Notes under the pieces: model-generated | Seen by the model: only the letters and a program-made list of their open reading frames with translations | Told to the model about the DNA's origin: nothing | Database searches by the model: none | NCBI RefSeq assembly: GCF_005405285.1 | Contig: NZ_BJDT01000003.1 | Coordinates: forward strand, 124,001 to 188,000 | Length of the DNA: 64,000 nucleotides | Source of the DNA: Weissella sagaensis | GTDB taxonomy: Bacteria; Bacillota; Bacilli; Lactobacillales; Lactobacillaceae | Direction: 5' to 3' | Made by a program: the position numbers and the translations under genes | Part shown: piece by piece, positions 27,892 to 38,800 of the stretch | Layout: the number at the start of each line of letters is the position of its first letter | How positions within the stretch are numbered: position 1 is the first letter of the stretch

Positions 27892-28675
27892 TCGCCTGAT
27901 CCTCCTCCCTATTAATTTGATGATATGGTACATCGCCACGCATAATATCAATATTGGCAAATAATTTATTTTGTTTAACTTGAATATGTTGATGGCTTAC
28001 CAATTCTAGCATCGCCATAAAAGTAGTTACCACTTCGTCTTTACTAACATCATCTACGAACAATGCTTCAAAACTAACCACTGATTGTGTCGTCAGCTTC
28101 GCCATTAATTTAGTCATTTGCTTTTGAATCGACCAAGTATCGTTTTGTACAGACCGTGGTTGTATTTGTTTATGAAAACGACGTTTTACTAATTTGTTAA
28201 ACGCTGATTGTAAATCATTAATTGTTAACCCATCAGGTAATGGCGCCCCTTTAATATCAGCTGGCAATGTCATTGGTGCCCTAGAAAATTGGAGTTGTCG
28301 TTCTTCTTCACGGTTACGCAATTCATCAGCAGCCTGGACAAACCGTTGATATTCCTGTAACTGCGTCATTAACTCATCTCTTGGATCAACAGTATCCGTT
28401 ATAAATTCGGATAATTCTTCATCGTATTCAAAAACATCATTTTTAGGTAATAAATAACTTGCCTTAATTGACATAAGCGTAGCAGCCATCACTAAAAATT
28501 CACCTGCAACATCTAAATTACGTTCTTGTGCTTGATGTAAAAAATCTAAATATTGTGATGTTATGGCAACAATTGGAATGTCCATAATATCCATTTCATT
28601 AACTCGAATTAAATGTAATAGCAAGTCTAGTGGACCATCAAAATCTTCAATATGATAAGTTAATTTTTCGTTCAT
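27881..28675 (-). CDS. scpA: Segregation and condensation protein A
   Basis: ScpA is the kleisin that bridges SMC heads in the bacterial condensin. The 264-residue protein has the conserved N-terminal helix region [20 protein letters not shown], the KASYLLP motif near 87, and a C-terminal winged helix ([21 protein letters not shown]). Start ATG 28675 overlaps the ribT stop (ATGA), indicating translational coupling; an upstream GTG is less likely. Confidence 0.95.
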   Translation of the reverse strand: MNEKLTYHIEDFDGPLDLLLHLIRVNEMDIMDIPIVAITSQYLDFLHQAQERNLDVAGEFLVMAATLMSIKASYLLPKNDVFEYDEELSEFITDTVDPRDELMTQLQEYQRFVQAADELRNREEERQLQFSRAPMTLPADIKGAPLPDGLTINDLQSAFNKLVKRRFHKQIQPRSVQNDTWSIQKQMTKLMAKLTTQSVVSFEALFVDDVSKDEVVTTFMAMLELVSHQHIQVKQNKLFANIDIMRGDVPYHQINREEDQANAK

Positions 28676-29037
28676 GACTCGTTTTGCCACGCCATCACGT
28701 ATTTTTGCGTTGTAATAGATCCCATCAAAACTTTATCTGGGTATTGCGCTTGCAGTGCCTTATAAATACGTTTTCCCAACGTTCGCTTTTGTCTATCTAA
28801 CACTTCTGGGCTAAAGACAATATGCCGAATAACCAGCGAATTATAAACCCGCGCCACACCTAATAAAACTGTAAAATGATGTGTTTCTTCATCACGCCAC
28901 AATAAAATATCACGGCTATCATCGGATTGGTACCAATCATATTCCCGTTGTACAGCCGCTATATCGGCTAAATCTGGACTATAAGATAATAATCCCATCA
29001 CGATTTTTGATTGATCTTTACGTACGATGACTAGCAT
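28672..29037 (-). CDS. ribT: RibT-like GNAT-fold protein
   Basis: A 121-residue protein corresponding to RibT, an acetyltransferase-like protein of unsettled function found beside scpA or the riboflavin genes in Firmicutes. It has alternating beta strands and helices, with VYNSLVIRHIVFSPEVLDRQKRTLGKRIYKAL resembling the acetyl-CoA-binding strand and helix of GNAT proteins (the loop is not a clean GNAT signature). It lies between xerD and scpA with a 4-base overlap to scpA. Confidence 0.75.
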   Translation of the reverse strand: MLVIVRKDQSKIVMGLLSYSPDLADIAAVQREYDWYQSDDSRDILLWRDEETHHFTVLLGVARVYNSLVIRHIVFSPEVLDRQKRTLGKRIYKALQAQYPDKVLMGSITTQKYVMAWQNES

Positions 29038-29061
29038 ATTTACCCTCCAATTAAATTTAAT

Positions 29062-29970
29062 TTATGCACGAGGATGTGCTCTTTGATAAACTTCAGTTAA
29101 TCGTTTGTTAGAAATATGGGTATAAATTTGCGTGGTTGAAATGTCAGCATGTCCCAATAATTCTTGGACAATGCGTAAATCAGCCCCATTTTCTAAAATA
29201 TGTGTTGCAAACGAATGACGCAACGTATGCGGTGATACTTCTTTAGTAATACCTGCCTGCTTGACCCATTGTTTAATCAACTTCCAAATGCCTTGACGTG
29301 TTAATTGATGACCATGATCATTTAAAAAAATCACATGTGCATCTTGTTGCTTACCTAACAGCGGCCGTGCATCATTAAGATAGTGTGTTAGCCACTTAGC
29401 GGCTACATCACCAATGGGGATAATTCGTTCTTTATCTCCTTTTCCAATTGTTTGAATCAAGCCTAAATCTAAATGTAAATTATCAAGTTTTAAATTAACT
29501 AATTCGCTAACACGCAATCCAGTCGCATACATCACTTCTAAAATGGTGCGGTTTCTGAGACCTAAAGGCGTATTAGTGTCTGGCACCTGTAAAAGCGTCT
29601 CAACTTCTTCCAGCGTTAAAACTGCTGGAATATGTTGCGCTTTTTTAGGTGAATCCACTTGTTCCATTGGATTATTTTGAATCATTTTATTCAATTGTAA
29701 AAATTCAAAGAATTTACGCAGGGTCGATACCATCCGAATAACCGTATTACGTGATTTACCTTTTTGTTCAAGTTGACCTAAAAAAGCCATAATCGTAAAG
29801 CGATCGACATTTGCTAAACTTGTATAGTTTTCGGCCATTAAATACTGAAAAAACTGTACCAAATCTTGTTGATACGAGTATTTGGTATTAATTGACAAAC
29901 CACGCTCAACAGTTAAATAGTGAAGGTAGTCAACCAGTTCATCTTCAAATGGTCCTACCTGAGGCTTCAT
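29062..29970 (-). CDS. xerD: Tyrosine recombinase XerD
   Basis: XerD resolves chromosome dimers at dif sites. The 302-residue protein has the N-terminal SAM-like domain (DYLHYLTVERGLSINTKYSY) and the tyrosine-recombinase catalytic set: Arg in ATGLRVSEL, Lys on the beta hairpin, HTLRHSFATHIL, the GHADISTTQIYTHI block with the nucleophilic Tyr. ATG 29970 is chosen: it lies one base after the cvfB stop with GAAGGCGAG as ribosome site. No mobile element flanks it and its neighbours are the usual xerD-ribT-scpA cluster. Confidence 0.93.
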   Translation of the reverse strand: MKPQVGPFEDELVDYLHYLTVERGLSINTKYSYQQDLVQFFQYLMAENYTSLANVDRFTIMAFLGQLEQKGKSRNTVIRMVSTLRKFFEFLQLNKMIQNNPMEQVDSPKKAQHIPAVLTLEEVETLLQVPDTNTPLGLRNRTILEVMYATGLRVSELVNLKLDNLHLDLGLIQTIGKGDKERIIPIGDVAAKWLTHYLNDARPLLGKQQDAHVIFLNDHGHQLTRQGIWKLIKQWVKQAGITKEVSPHTLRHSFATHILENGADLRIVQELLGHADISTTQIYTHISNKRLTEVYQRAHPRA

Positions 29971-29971
29971 A

Positions 29972-30844
29972 TTACTCGCCTTCACTTTCTACCAAATAAA
30001 TACCTGCTTCATTTTGTGTAATACGACGCTCTTTATATAAGCGACCAACAGCGCGCTTAAATTGTGATTTAGACATGCCAAAGTATTTTTTAATTGCTTT
30101 TGGATCAGACTTATCAGTAAATGGTAAACTATGTGTTGTTGATCGTTCAAGTAGTGTTAGTAACATTTGGGCATCTTCGGGAATAGCTTCATAAGCCCGT
30201 GGTCGTAGTGATAAGTTCAAAACACCATCAGGACGAACACCAATAACTCTTGCTGACAAGACCTCACCTAACCGAGGTTCACGTTGACGTTCGTCTGGAT
30301 GAATAAAGCCAAAATTATAATCTGCTGTTATTACCATCGTTCCAACCATTTTTAAACGGTAAGCTGTTGCTTGAACTTGCTTGTTATGCATGTCTGGCTT
30401 AGCCGGAATTCGAATAGCCTGTAGTATTTCAGGCGCTGCTAACTCACCCCATAAACGATCTTTTTTATCGATACGCAACGTAATCATTAATTTATCACCA
30501 CGCTGTGGCCATAACTCTTTGATTGTTGGTAGTTCGTCTAATGAAACGACAACATCTTTATTTGGCAAACCAATATCCACGAATACACCTAAATCACGAC
30601 GAATATCCGTGACTGTTCCCCAAGCAAAATGACCTAAGCGAACCGCTGGTAATTGCTTTGTTATTTGTAATTGATGCTTATCATTTTCGTAGGCAAATCC
30701 TGTAATTAGTCCACCAATATTTAGGGGCTTTTCTAATTCTTCTTTAGCAATTTCATAGGTGTCACCATCAATCTGTGCATAGTAATAACGATCATTCTCG
30801 TCAGTTACCTTTGCTGTAATCACATCACCAAGTTTATGTGTCAT
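29972..30844 (-). CDS. cvfB: S1-domain RNA-binding protein CvfB
   Basis: A 290-residue protein of the CvfB/YitL family. It has S1-type OB domains at about residues 1-60, 65-135 and 140-215 and a C-terminal winged helix (KSQFKRAVGRLYKERRIT). In staphylococci the family binds RNA and affects virulence genes; the role here is likely RNA-related regulation. A structured-looking leader of about 110 bases lies upstream. Confidence 0.9.
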   Translation of the reverse strand: MTHKLGDVITAKVTDENDRYYYAQIDGDTYEIAKEELEKPLNIGGLITGFAYENDKHQLQITKQLPAVRLGHFAWGTVTDIRRDLGVFVDIGLPNKDVVVSLDELPTIKELWPQRGDKLMITLRIDKKDRLWGELAAPEILQAIRIPAKPDMHNKQVQATAYRLKMVGTMVITADYNFGFIHPDERQREPRLGEVLSARVIGVRPDGVLNLSLRPRAYEAIPEDAQMLLTLLERSTTHSLPFTDKSDPKAIKKYFGMSKSQFKRAVGRLYKERRITQNEAGIYLVESEGE

Positions 30845-30861
30845 TTTTTCTCCATCCTTTT

Positions 30862-30970
30862 ACGTCAGTTGCATCTCATTGTTCTACAAGTCGTCCGATG
30901 CCACGGCACTGGTAAAGGTGCTTATTAACCAGCCTAATAGCGCCAGTAATCTTGTTCACTATATCTAATT
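30862..30970 (-). promoter_or_regulatory. Structured 5' leader candidate of cvfB
   Basis: The minus-strand leader has a hairpin with arms CTGGT/ACCAG, a TGCC-GT-GGCA mini-hairpin, and a closing stem GCATC/GATGC around a 21-base loop. The segments CCAGTGCC and GGCATCGG could pair in an alternative fold, so two exclusive structures are possible. It is more GC-rich than nearby intergenic DNA. I match it to no known RNA family. Confidence 0.4.
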
Positions 30971-31088
30971 ATCTTAACAGATATATCCGAGATATGGTAT
31001 ATGTAAACTACAATCTATGTAATAAGGTATTAAAAATAGCTTCTTTTCTGCTAGAATAGTTTATATTAAGTTGAAAGTGAGTATTATT

Positions 31089-31640
31089 ATGAAAGCAATT
31101 GGTATGGAGCCACAAGTCCTAATCGATATCCTTGTTGGTGCTAAAATTGGGGTTGTATATCCCTTTGGCACTGACCACCGTGGTGATTTAGTCGTCACAT
31201 CATATGCCTTGAAGCAAGCTGGTCTACCATCTAATATGGCTGGGGCAATTGTTCAATTGGAAGATGTTGAAGAAACAGCACCCGGTAATTTTGTTTGGAA
31301 ATTCAATCCAGATGTAGCCTTAATTCGTCCCTTTAAAGTTCATGGTACGATGGAACTATTTGATGTTGACGATCAATTAATTCATACAGAACCAACAAAT
31401 TGGTTCAATGTTGAAGCTGAGAATGCTGGGCATGCTAAAATTGACAATTGGTTGCAGGAATACTTTGCTTCCCATCCTGATGCAAATCGTGTGCCTCGCC
31501 AAGAATTACCCGAAGAAATCATTAATCTAGCAACATCATTTGATGATTGGCGTGCAGCATATTTTGAATTCTTATATAAGCCAACAAAGGCGCAAAAACA
31601 CGAACTACGTGCTAAGCGTTATGACATTGATCCACTATAA
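31089..31640 (+). CDS. ASCH-domain protein
   Basis: A 183-residue soluble protein whose first 110 residues follow the ASCH (PUA-like) plan: MKAIGMEPQVLIDILVGAKI, a HRGDLVVTS strand, AIVQLEDVEE, and IRPFKVHGTMELFDV. ASCH proteins bind RNA or modified nucleosides; some hydrolyse N4-acetylcytidine. The segment after the GAK motif (VVYPFGTDHRGD) lacks the usual acidic/Lys catalytic set I would expect, so activity is uncertain. The C-terminal 70 residues are helical and end in KAQKHELRAKRYDIDPL. ATG 31089 is preferred to a TTG six codons earlier. Confidence 0.65.
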   Translation: MKAIGMEPQVLIDILVGAKIGVVYPFGTDHRGDLVVTSYALKQAGLPSNMAGAIVQLEDVEETAPGNFVWKFNPDVALIRPFKVHGTMELFDVDDQLIHTEPTNWFNVEAENAGHAKIDNWLQEYFASHPDANRVPRQELPEEIINLATSFDDWRAAYFEFLYKPTKAQKHELRAKRYDIDPL

Positions 31641-31655
31641 AGGACGATAGTATAT

Positions 31656-31698
31656 TTAAAAAGATCAAAACCACTTTAGTGGTTTTGATCTTTTTTTT
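31656..31698. terminator. Bidirectional terminator between ASCH gene and antiporter gene
   Basis: Arms AAGATCAAAACCACT and GTGGTTTTGATCTT flank TTA, with an A run before and eight T after; it serves both converging genes. Confidence 0.9.
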
Positions 31699-32662
31699 AT
31701 AACTTTTTTAATAGTGGTCGCAATAGTAGCGGTGCAATAATCGTTGATATAATAATGACAATAACCATATCCCCAAAAATATTCTCAGCAACAATGTTTG
31801 CTTGTAACCCAATTTGTGCAATAACTAATGCCATTTCACCGCGTGACACCATCCCCGCACCGATTGCACGAGCTGTTGGTTTATCTAGTTGGGCCATACG
31901 CGCGCCCCATTGCGCCCCATAATATTTTGTGCCAACTGCCAATACTGTAAGAATAATAATCAACGGCCAACTATCCTGTAAACCTGCTAGAGAAATATGT
32001 AAGCCAATCGAACCAAAGAAAATTGGATACAGTGTCCATTCACCAAATACATCAACTACGTGAGCCATCTTTGTTGTATCTACCATTCTATTTAGGACAG
32101 CACCAAACAAAAATACGATAATTGGTAGTAGTGTTGAAATACCTAATCCTTCTCCCCCAAAAACTAGTACGTAGACTCCCACTAACAACAATGCGATGAT
32201 ATCATCCAAAACTGCTGCACCTAATACAACAACCCCCACTTGTGACCCTAATTGTCCCGATTCACCTAGCACACTGATTGTAATTGATATTGAGGTTGCT
32301 GCAAAGACGATACCCCAAAAAACAGCAATATGAAAATCATAACCTAATATAATTGCAATAACTACAAATAAAATCAAAGGCACAATAACACCCCATATAG
32401 CAGTTAATGATGCACCTTTTAAATGCCGTTTCAACTGCCCCATATCAGTTGATAAACCAGCCGTAAACATTAATAACAACACACCAATTTCTGATAACGA
32501 ATCTAGTGTTGCCCCGGTAGTGACCCAATTAAGTAGTGCAGGTCCAACAATAACTCCTGCAAATAATTGTCCGACCACCTGTGCAAATCCTAATTTTTTA
32601 CTTATTTGCCCCAATATAAGCGTAATTATAATTAAGATAATAAGTTGCCCTAACAATATCAT
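31697..32662 (-). CDS. Cation:proton antiporter (CPA2/KefB-type)
   Basis: A 321-residue integral membrane protein with about eleven helices in the CPA2 fold: GQLFAGVIVGPALLNWV near 31, LLLMFTAGLSTDM near 66 (acidic ion site), SITISVLGESGQLGSQVGVVVLGAAVLDDIIALLLVGV near 132 (the ion-binding Asp pair region) and GMVSRGEMALVIA near 268. It exchanges monovalent cations (Na+ or K+) for protons. It lacks the cytoplasmic TrkA-N domain. The start is set by GGAGG before ATG 32662. A hairpin with a U tract lies upstream (32692-32725). Confidence 0.9.
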   Translation of the reverse strand: MILLGQLIILIIITLILGQISKKLGFAQVVGQLFAGVIVGPALLNWVTTGATLDSLSEIGVLLLMFTAGLSTDMGQLKRHLKGASLTAIWGVIVPLILFVVIAIILGYDFHIAVFWGIVFAATSISITISVLGESGQLGSQVGVVVLGAAVLDDIIALLLVGVYVLVFGGEGLGISTLLPIIVFLFGAVLNRMVDTTKMAHVVDVFGEWTLYPIFFGSIGLHISLAGLQDSWPLIIILTVLAVGTKYYGAQWGARMAQLDKPTARAIGAGMVSRGEMALVIAQIGLQANIVAENIFGDMVIVIIISTIIAPLLLRPLLKKL

Positions 32663-32679
32663 AAAAAAACCTCCAAAAA

Positions 32680-32725
32680 AAACGTACACAACAAGTCCCT
32701 AACTGGTTACCCACCCAGGAACTTG
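32680..32725 (-). terminator. Hairpin plus U tract between RelB-like gene and antiporter gene
   Basis: Arms CAAGTTCC and GGGACTTG with an inner TGG/CCA, followed nine bases later by eight T on the minus strand. The spacing is long for a simple terminator, so a leader structure controlling the antiporter gene is also possible. Confidence 0.5.
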
Positions 32726-32755
32726 AAGCATACGCCCAACCGAATCTTATTTATT

Positions 32756-32932
32756 TTACTTTGATAAATTACGTGAGAACAAATTGCTAAAAGGTGATTC
32801 ACCAGTATTTGCAACTTGCGTCAAGAAAATCTTGATTGCTGTCTGCGTAGTTAAACCTTGTGACTTAAAAATTTCATCTGCCTTGTCTTTGACATTATCC
32901 TCAACACGCAATTGAATTAACTTTTCTGCCAT
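32756..32932 (-). CDS. RelB/DinJ-type antitoxin-like protein, no toxin partner
   Basis: A 58-residue protein with the ribbon-helix-helix pattern of RelB/DinJ antitoxins (EKLIQLRVEDNVKDKADEIF, then GLTTQTAIKIFLTQV). These bind DNA as dimers and neutralise a partner RNase toxin. Here no toxin ORF is found on either strand between the antiporter and dtd genes, so it is an orphan: a solitary regulator or a remnant. GGGGGGAG upstream fixes the start. Confidence 0.75.
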   Translation of the reverse strand: MAEKLIQLRVEDNVKDKADEIFKSQGLTTQTAIKIFLTQVANTGESPFSNLFSRNLSK

Positions 32933-33075
32933 ATCGCTCCCCCCTTCACAATTGTTGTTCAATTAGTATATGGATTATTATATCACAGCACACTTTACAA
33001 GTACCTTAAATATAAATCAAATACTTTTATTTTTTATGCAAATTGGCTAACATTTGATAGTAAATTTAAAACGAA

Positions 33076-33522
33076 TTACTTATTTTCAGTATCAAAGATA
33101 ATCGTAACTGGTCCATCATTTATTAATTGAACTTGCATATCTGCCCCAAATTCGCCTGTGGCAACAGTTAAACCAGTATCGCGTAATTTTTCATTAAATA
33201 GTTGATACATTTTATTGGCAAAATCAGGTTGCCCAGCTTTTGTAAAACTAGGTCGATTACCTTTTTTTGTATCTGCATATAACGTAAATTGCGAAATTGA
33301 CAAAATTTGTCCTGAAATATCCTCAATAGACAAGTTCATTTTGCCGATAGTGTCTTCAAAAACTCTTAACTTGGTAATTTTTCTAACTAAATAATCTAAT
33401 TCATCTTCAGTATCATTATCACTAATTGCTACCAACAGTACATAGCCAGCATCAATTTGACCAACAACTTTGTTCTCAATAGATACATCAGCTGATTTTA
33501 CTCTTTGTAGTACTACTCTCAT
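33076..33522 (-). CDS. dtd: D-aminoacyl-tRNA deacylase
   Basis: Dtd removes D-amino acids wrongly attached to tRNA. The 148-residue protein has the family start [23 protein letters not shown], the active-site [17 protein letters not shown] near 78 and the Gly-Pro motif [11 protein letters not shown] near the end. It overlaps the rsh stop by one base (TAATG), the common rsh-dtd pair. Confidence 0.96.
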   Translation of the reverse strand: MRVVLQRVKSADVSIENKVVGQIDAGYVLLVAISDNDTEDELDYLVRKITKLRVFEDTIGKMNLSIEDISGQILSISQFTLYADTKKGNRPSFTKAGQPDFANKMYQLFNEKLRDTGLTVATGEFGADMQVQLINDGPVTIIFDTENK

Positions 33523-35753
33523 TACTTAAATGCTCGCTTTACTTCATATACATCTTTAATATTACGAATGTTAACCATAATAGATTCTAATTGCGTTAAA
33601 CTCTTCACCCCGACGCTAACTGAAATACGCACATCATTATTATGATCAGTCCGACCATTAACAAAATTAAGGGAACGCGTTGTGTTATTAATCATGCGAA
33701 TAACATCATTTAATAACTTATTACGATTAGTTGCCGAAATTTGTAAATCTGCATCATATTCAGTCTTATTGTTTCCTTGAGGATCATCCCAAGTAACATC
33801 AACTAAACGATTACCTTGAACTGTCGCCGCCTTAAGGTTAGGACACCCTAGTCGGTGGACAGAGACACCGCGTCCTTTTGTAACGTAACCCACAACTTCA
33901 TCCCCAGGAACTGGGGTACAACAGTGACCCAACCGAACCAACATATTATCTACACCTTGAATGACAATACGATCTTCACGATGAGTATGTGTTTTATTAT
34001 TTTTGACAGCTTTTTCAATTGTTTGATGTTGCTCTAAAATTGCCTTTTGCTCTGCCTCTTGTCGAGCAGCTTCAATTTCAGCACGTTTTTCTTCGGTAAA
34101 ACGATTTGCTACACCTTGTGGCTTTATATCGCCAAATCCGAGTGACGCATACATATCATCAACAGCTAGATAATGTAGTTTTTCTGCAGCCCGTTCTTCG
34201 TTTTCGGGTTGCATGAGTTCTTCAACATTATAACCTTCTTCTTCTAAAGCAGTTGCTAGCATCATTTTACCTGCTTCAACATTATCTTCTCGATCTTGTT
34301 TACGGAAATATTGCTTAATTTTATTACGAGCACGTCGTGTTGAAACCATTGATAGCCAATCACGGTTTGGTTGCGCATTTGGTGAAGTTAAAATTTCAAC
34401 GATGTCCCCTGTTTTAATGGGGAAATCCAATGGTACCATGCGGTCATTAACCTTCGCACCAACCGTGTGATTGCCCACATTGGTATGAATTGTATAAGCC
34501 ATATCCAATGGGCCAGCTGTCTTTGGCATTTCAATCACATCGCCTTTAGGTGTGAAAACAAAAATACGATCTGTAAACAAGTCTCCTTTAACAGATTCCA
34601 TAAAATCATCCGCATCTTGTGCATCGTCTTGCAACTCTAAAATACCTTGAATCATATTTAACTTTTGTTGATCTGCGTTTTGGACGTCTGCACCAGCAAA
34701 GTTACCTTCTTTATAAGCCCAATGCGCTGCAATACCAAACTCTGCGATTTCATGCATCTGGTATGTTCGAATTTGTACCTCTAACGGACGACCTCCTGGC
34801 CCAATTACTGAAGTATGCAAAGATTGATAGCCATTTGCTTTTGGCAAGGCAATATAGTCTTTAAAACGGCCTGGCATTGGTGTCCAGCGAGCATGAATGG
34901 CACCTAATACGGCATACGTTTCTGGAATCGTATCAACTAATACACGAATCGCCAATAAATCATAAATTTCTTCAAAACGCTTATTCTTATCTACCATTTT
35001 ACGATAAATTGAATAAATGTGCTTAGGTCGACCGTATACGTCTGTATGTTTCAATTTCAAGTCTGTAATAGCATGTTCGATTTCATCTACAGCCTGATCA
35101 ACAATTGCCAAACGTTCTTGTCGACGTAAATTCATTGACTTAGCAATTTCATGGTAGGCTTCAAAATTCAAATAACGTAATGCCATATCTTCTAATTCCC
35201 ATTTAATCGTCATAATTCCAAGACGATCAGCTAATGGTGCGTAGATTTCCAAAGTTTCAGAAGCAATGCGTTTTTGTTTTTCTTCAAGTAAAGCAGAAAG
35301 TGTTCGCATGTTATGCAAACGATCAGCCAGTTTAACAATAATCACGCGAATATCATGCGACATAGCCAACAATAACTTACGATGATTTTCAGCGAGTTGT
35401 TCACGTGATGATTTATATTTAATTTTTGATAATTTCGAAACACCATCAACAATTACCGCAACATCATGTCCAAATGCGCTTTCAACGTCTGCCAATGTTG
35501 CTGTCGTATCTTCAACAACATCATGTAAATATCCAGCCACCACTGTATCCGGGTCCATATGCAATTCAGCCAAAATACCAGCTACTTGAATAGGATGAAT
35601 AATATAAGGTTCACCAGATTTACGCCGTTGTTCTTCATGTAAATGTGCAGCAAGTTGATAAGCTTTATCAACTTTTTTGACATGCTCATCGTTCATATAG
35701 TTTGTCACTAATTCATGCACGTCTTGTGCCGTTAACCGTTTTGCTTCTGCCAT
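33522..35753 (-). CDS. rsh: Bifunctional (p)ppGpp synthetase/hydrolase Rsh
   Basis: Rsh makes and degrades the alarmone (p)ppGpp. The 743-residue protein has an intact HD hydrolase domain ([21 protein letters not shown] near 77), a synthetase domain with [21 protein letters not shown], a TGS domain near 400 ([13 protein letters not shown]), helical and zinc-finger segments ([16 protein letters not shown]), and a C-terminal ACT domain. ATG 35753 follows AGAGGA. The catalytic residues of both activities appear present. Confidence 0.95.
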   Translation of the reverse strand: MAEAKRLTAQDVHELVTNYMNDEHVKKVDKAYQLAAHLHEEQRRKSGEPYIIHPIQVAGILAELHMDPDTVVAGYLHDVVEDTTATLADVESAFGHDVAVIVDGVSKLSKIKYKSSREQLAENHRKLLLAMSHDIRVIIVKLADRLHNMRTLSALLEEKQKRIASETLEIYAPLADRLGIMTIKWELEDMALRYLNFEAYHEIAKSMNLRRQERLAIVDQAVDEIEHAITDLKLKHTDVYGRPKHIYSIYRKMVDKNKRFEEIYDLLAIRVLVDTIPETYAVLGAIHARWTPMPGRFKDYIALPKANGYQSLHTSVIGPGGRPLEVQIRTYQMHEIAEFGIAAHWAYKEGNFAGADVQNADQQKLNMIQGILELQDDAQDADDFMESVKGDLFTDRIFVFTPKGDVIEMPKTAGPLDMAYTIHTNVGNHTVGAKVNDRMVPLDFPIKTGDIVEILTSPNAQPNRDWLSMVSTRRARNKIKQYFRKQDREDNVEAGKMMLATALEEEGYNVEELMQPENEERAAEKLHYLAVDDMYASLGFGDIKPQGVANRFTEEKRAEIEAARQEAEQKAILEQHQTIEKAVKNNKTHTHREDRIVIQGVDNMLVRLGHCCTPVPGDEVVGYVTKGRGVSVHRLGCPNLKAATVQGNRLVDVTWDDPQGNNKTEYDADLQISATNRNKLLNDVIRMINNTTRSLNFVNGRTDHNNDVRISVSVGVKSLTQLESIMVNIRNIKDVYEVKRAFK

Positions 35754-35898
35754 AAAATCATCCTCTATTTTTAGATTCACGCCGATTGGGATTTAGTACC
35801 CGCAGCATTGTATCTTCCTACTAATCTGAATAGTTAATCTATTCTAACCCATTCAATTGGTGTTTGTATTGTATCTTGTTTACTTTTTTGATAATTTG

Positions 35899-38800
35899 TT
35901 AAGAATTACGTTTAAAAATCACATTATTCTCACCTAAAACACGCTGAATTGCTTGGATAGTTGCTTGATCATCTGCTAACCAATAAGTTTCATTTAACGC
36001 GATTTTACGACCATCACGTTCAAAAACCATTAGCACTGGATTAGCACCTAGATGCTGTTGAAAAATTGCCGGTAAGGTTTCTAATACACCTGCATCTTGG
36101 GCTGCCATCATGATGCGTAAATACCATTGACCAGTAGCCTGCATTTTTTGTGGCTGTAATTGCTTTTTAGTATTTAATAAATCATCCCCATTAGCTACCT
36201 GATTTGCAATCATTTGTAAGGCATCCCGTCCACGTTGCTGTTCAATTTTACCCGTCACAACTAGAACTTGTTCATTAACTAGCAAATGGCTAATCTTTTT
36301 AAACAAAGCCGGAAAAATTGTGATTGACAAATTACCTGTTAAATCAATACCATCTACGAATGCCATAGCATCACCTTTTTTTGTACGTATTTTTTTAACA
36401 TTTTGTATATAAACAACAACTTTCACATGATTCATACCCGCTGTTAGATTAGCAATGTCAGTGCGTTGCGGCGCAGGTAAAGCTGCTAAATAAGGTTCAA
36501 TAGGATGACCACTCAGATACACACCTAATACATCATGTTCATATGCTAGTTTTTCAGTTAATGGAAACTCTGCAACTTCCCGCATTTTAGGTGTTAAAGT
36601 TTCAAACAAAGACATCGACTCACCAGCTAATCCAATCGCATCGATATAACCTTGTAGTGACGCTAAAATTGTTTTGCGATTAACGCCAAAATCATCCAAA
36701 GCCCCTGCGTATACTAAAGGTTCTAGGTGGCTAACGTTTCTATATTTACTAGGTAGACGACCAATTAAATTAGCCAGATCTTTAAAGCGCCCATTTTCTT
36801 GGCGTTCTTGTAAGACCGCTTCTCTGAAGTCACGCCGCAAACCACTAATTGAAGCTAACCCCATTTGCAATTGACCCTGTTTATTTGTACTGTAACCTTG
36901 CCATGATGCATTTATATTGGGGCGTAAAATAACAACTTGTCGTAATTTTGCTTCTGAAATATACCGACCAATTTTTTTACGATCTGCAATTGCATCATTT
37001 AAAACTGCTTTATAAAAGGCTGCTGGAAAATGTGCTTTAATATAGGCTAACTGAAAGGCTAATTTTGAATACGCCACTGCATGTGAACGATTAAAACCAT
37101 ACTCAGCAAAAGTTTCAATATAACTAAATACTTGTTGTGCCACTTTTTCGTCATGTGCTAAAGCAATTGCCCCATCAACGAATTTTGATTTCATAGCAGC
37201 AATCTTTTTATGATCTTTTTTAGACATTGCGCGTCGTAATAAATCGGCTTCCCCTAATGAAAAACCGGCAAACTTTTCAGCAACCCGCATAACTTGTTCT
37301 TGGTACACAATAATGCCATATGTGGGGGCTAAAATATCAGCCATACTCTGATCAGGAACATCCTGCGCCTCTTCGTGATGTTTACGCGCCACGAAATGAG
37401 AAATATTTTGCATTGGACCCGGTCTAAACAAAGCATTTGCTGCAACAATATCTTCAAAACTATCAGGTCGCATTTGACGTAAGATGTTTTTCATACCGCC
37501 TGATTCAAATTGGAAAACACCATTAGTTAAACCATTTTGAAATAGTTTTAAAGTTTGTTCATCATCTAACGAAACTGTTGTAATTTTGAAATTTTCATAT
37601 TCAGGTATTTTTTGAATTTCTCGAATCGCAATATCTAAAATATTTAAATTAGATAGCGCCAAAAAATCCATTTTCAAAAGTCCTAACGCCTCGACGGGAC
37701 CTTTAGGCAATTGCGTTACAAGACGTCCATCTTCACCTAGCTGAACAGGCATATGTTTCACTAATGGCTCGGCCGATAAAACAACCCCGGCCGCATGTAG
37801 CGATGCATTACGTGGTAAACCTTCTAGTTTTAATGCTGTTTGATATAATAACTCCCCATCTACAGGTAAATCCATTAAAGCGTTACGAAACGGTAATGAT
37901 GTTTCATAAGCTGCTTTTAAATTAGGGGTATCACGTGGTAAAGTTTTTGCCAAACTATCAATTTTACTAGGATTTAAACCGAAAACTCGGGCAACATCAC
38001 GAATAACAGCTCGTTGCGCCATTGTCGAAAACGTAATAATTTGGGCAATACGTTCATGACCATATCGTTGGTGTAAATAAGTCAATATTTCTTCACGTCG
38101 ATTATCTGGAATATCAATATCGATATCTGGCATCTGCCGACGCTCAGGATTCAAAAATCGTTCAAACAATAAATCATAAGCAATCGGATCAACATCTGTA
38201 ATCCACAAAGCATAAGCAACTAAAGAACCAGCCGCCGAACCACGACCAGGTCCAGTCCGAATAGTATGTTTGTGGGCATAATTTAAAACATCCCACACAA
38301 TCAAAAAATAGTCAGCAAACCCTAATTCATTAATAATTTTCAGCTCTTCATTTAATCGTTTTTCATAGGTTGTCGCATCAACGTGCAAGTCATGCAAACG
38401 ATTTTTTAGACCTTCTTTAGCTAAAGTTGCCAAATAGTCACCTGATGTTTGGTGTTGTGGTGTTTCAAAATGAGGAACGGTAACAGCTGACTGTTCTAAT
38501 TCAAACTCACTATGTGCTGCAATCCAATCTGTATTTTCGACAGCCTGCATTAAACCAACACGCTCATAAGTGCTAATCCAGTCATCTTCTTCTCTTAAAT
38601 AAGCGGTAGCAGGATCTTTTTGCGCTAAGCCAATGTTAGTGATAATTTCGCCCTGTCCCAATTTTTGAATAGCTTGGGCAGCAAATTGATCCGACGCATT
38701 TGCATAATTGACACTATCATTTGCAACAATACGTGTTTTAGTTTGGGTGGCAATATCTTTAATAGCTTGTTGTGTTTGCGTGTTCATAGTTGTTGAAACG

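Noticed and set aside
29062..29970. Tyrosine recombinase as a sign of an integrated element
   Set aside because: Gene order and motifs match chromosomal XerD; there are no att-like repeats or foreign genes around it.
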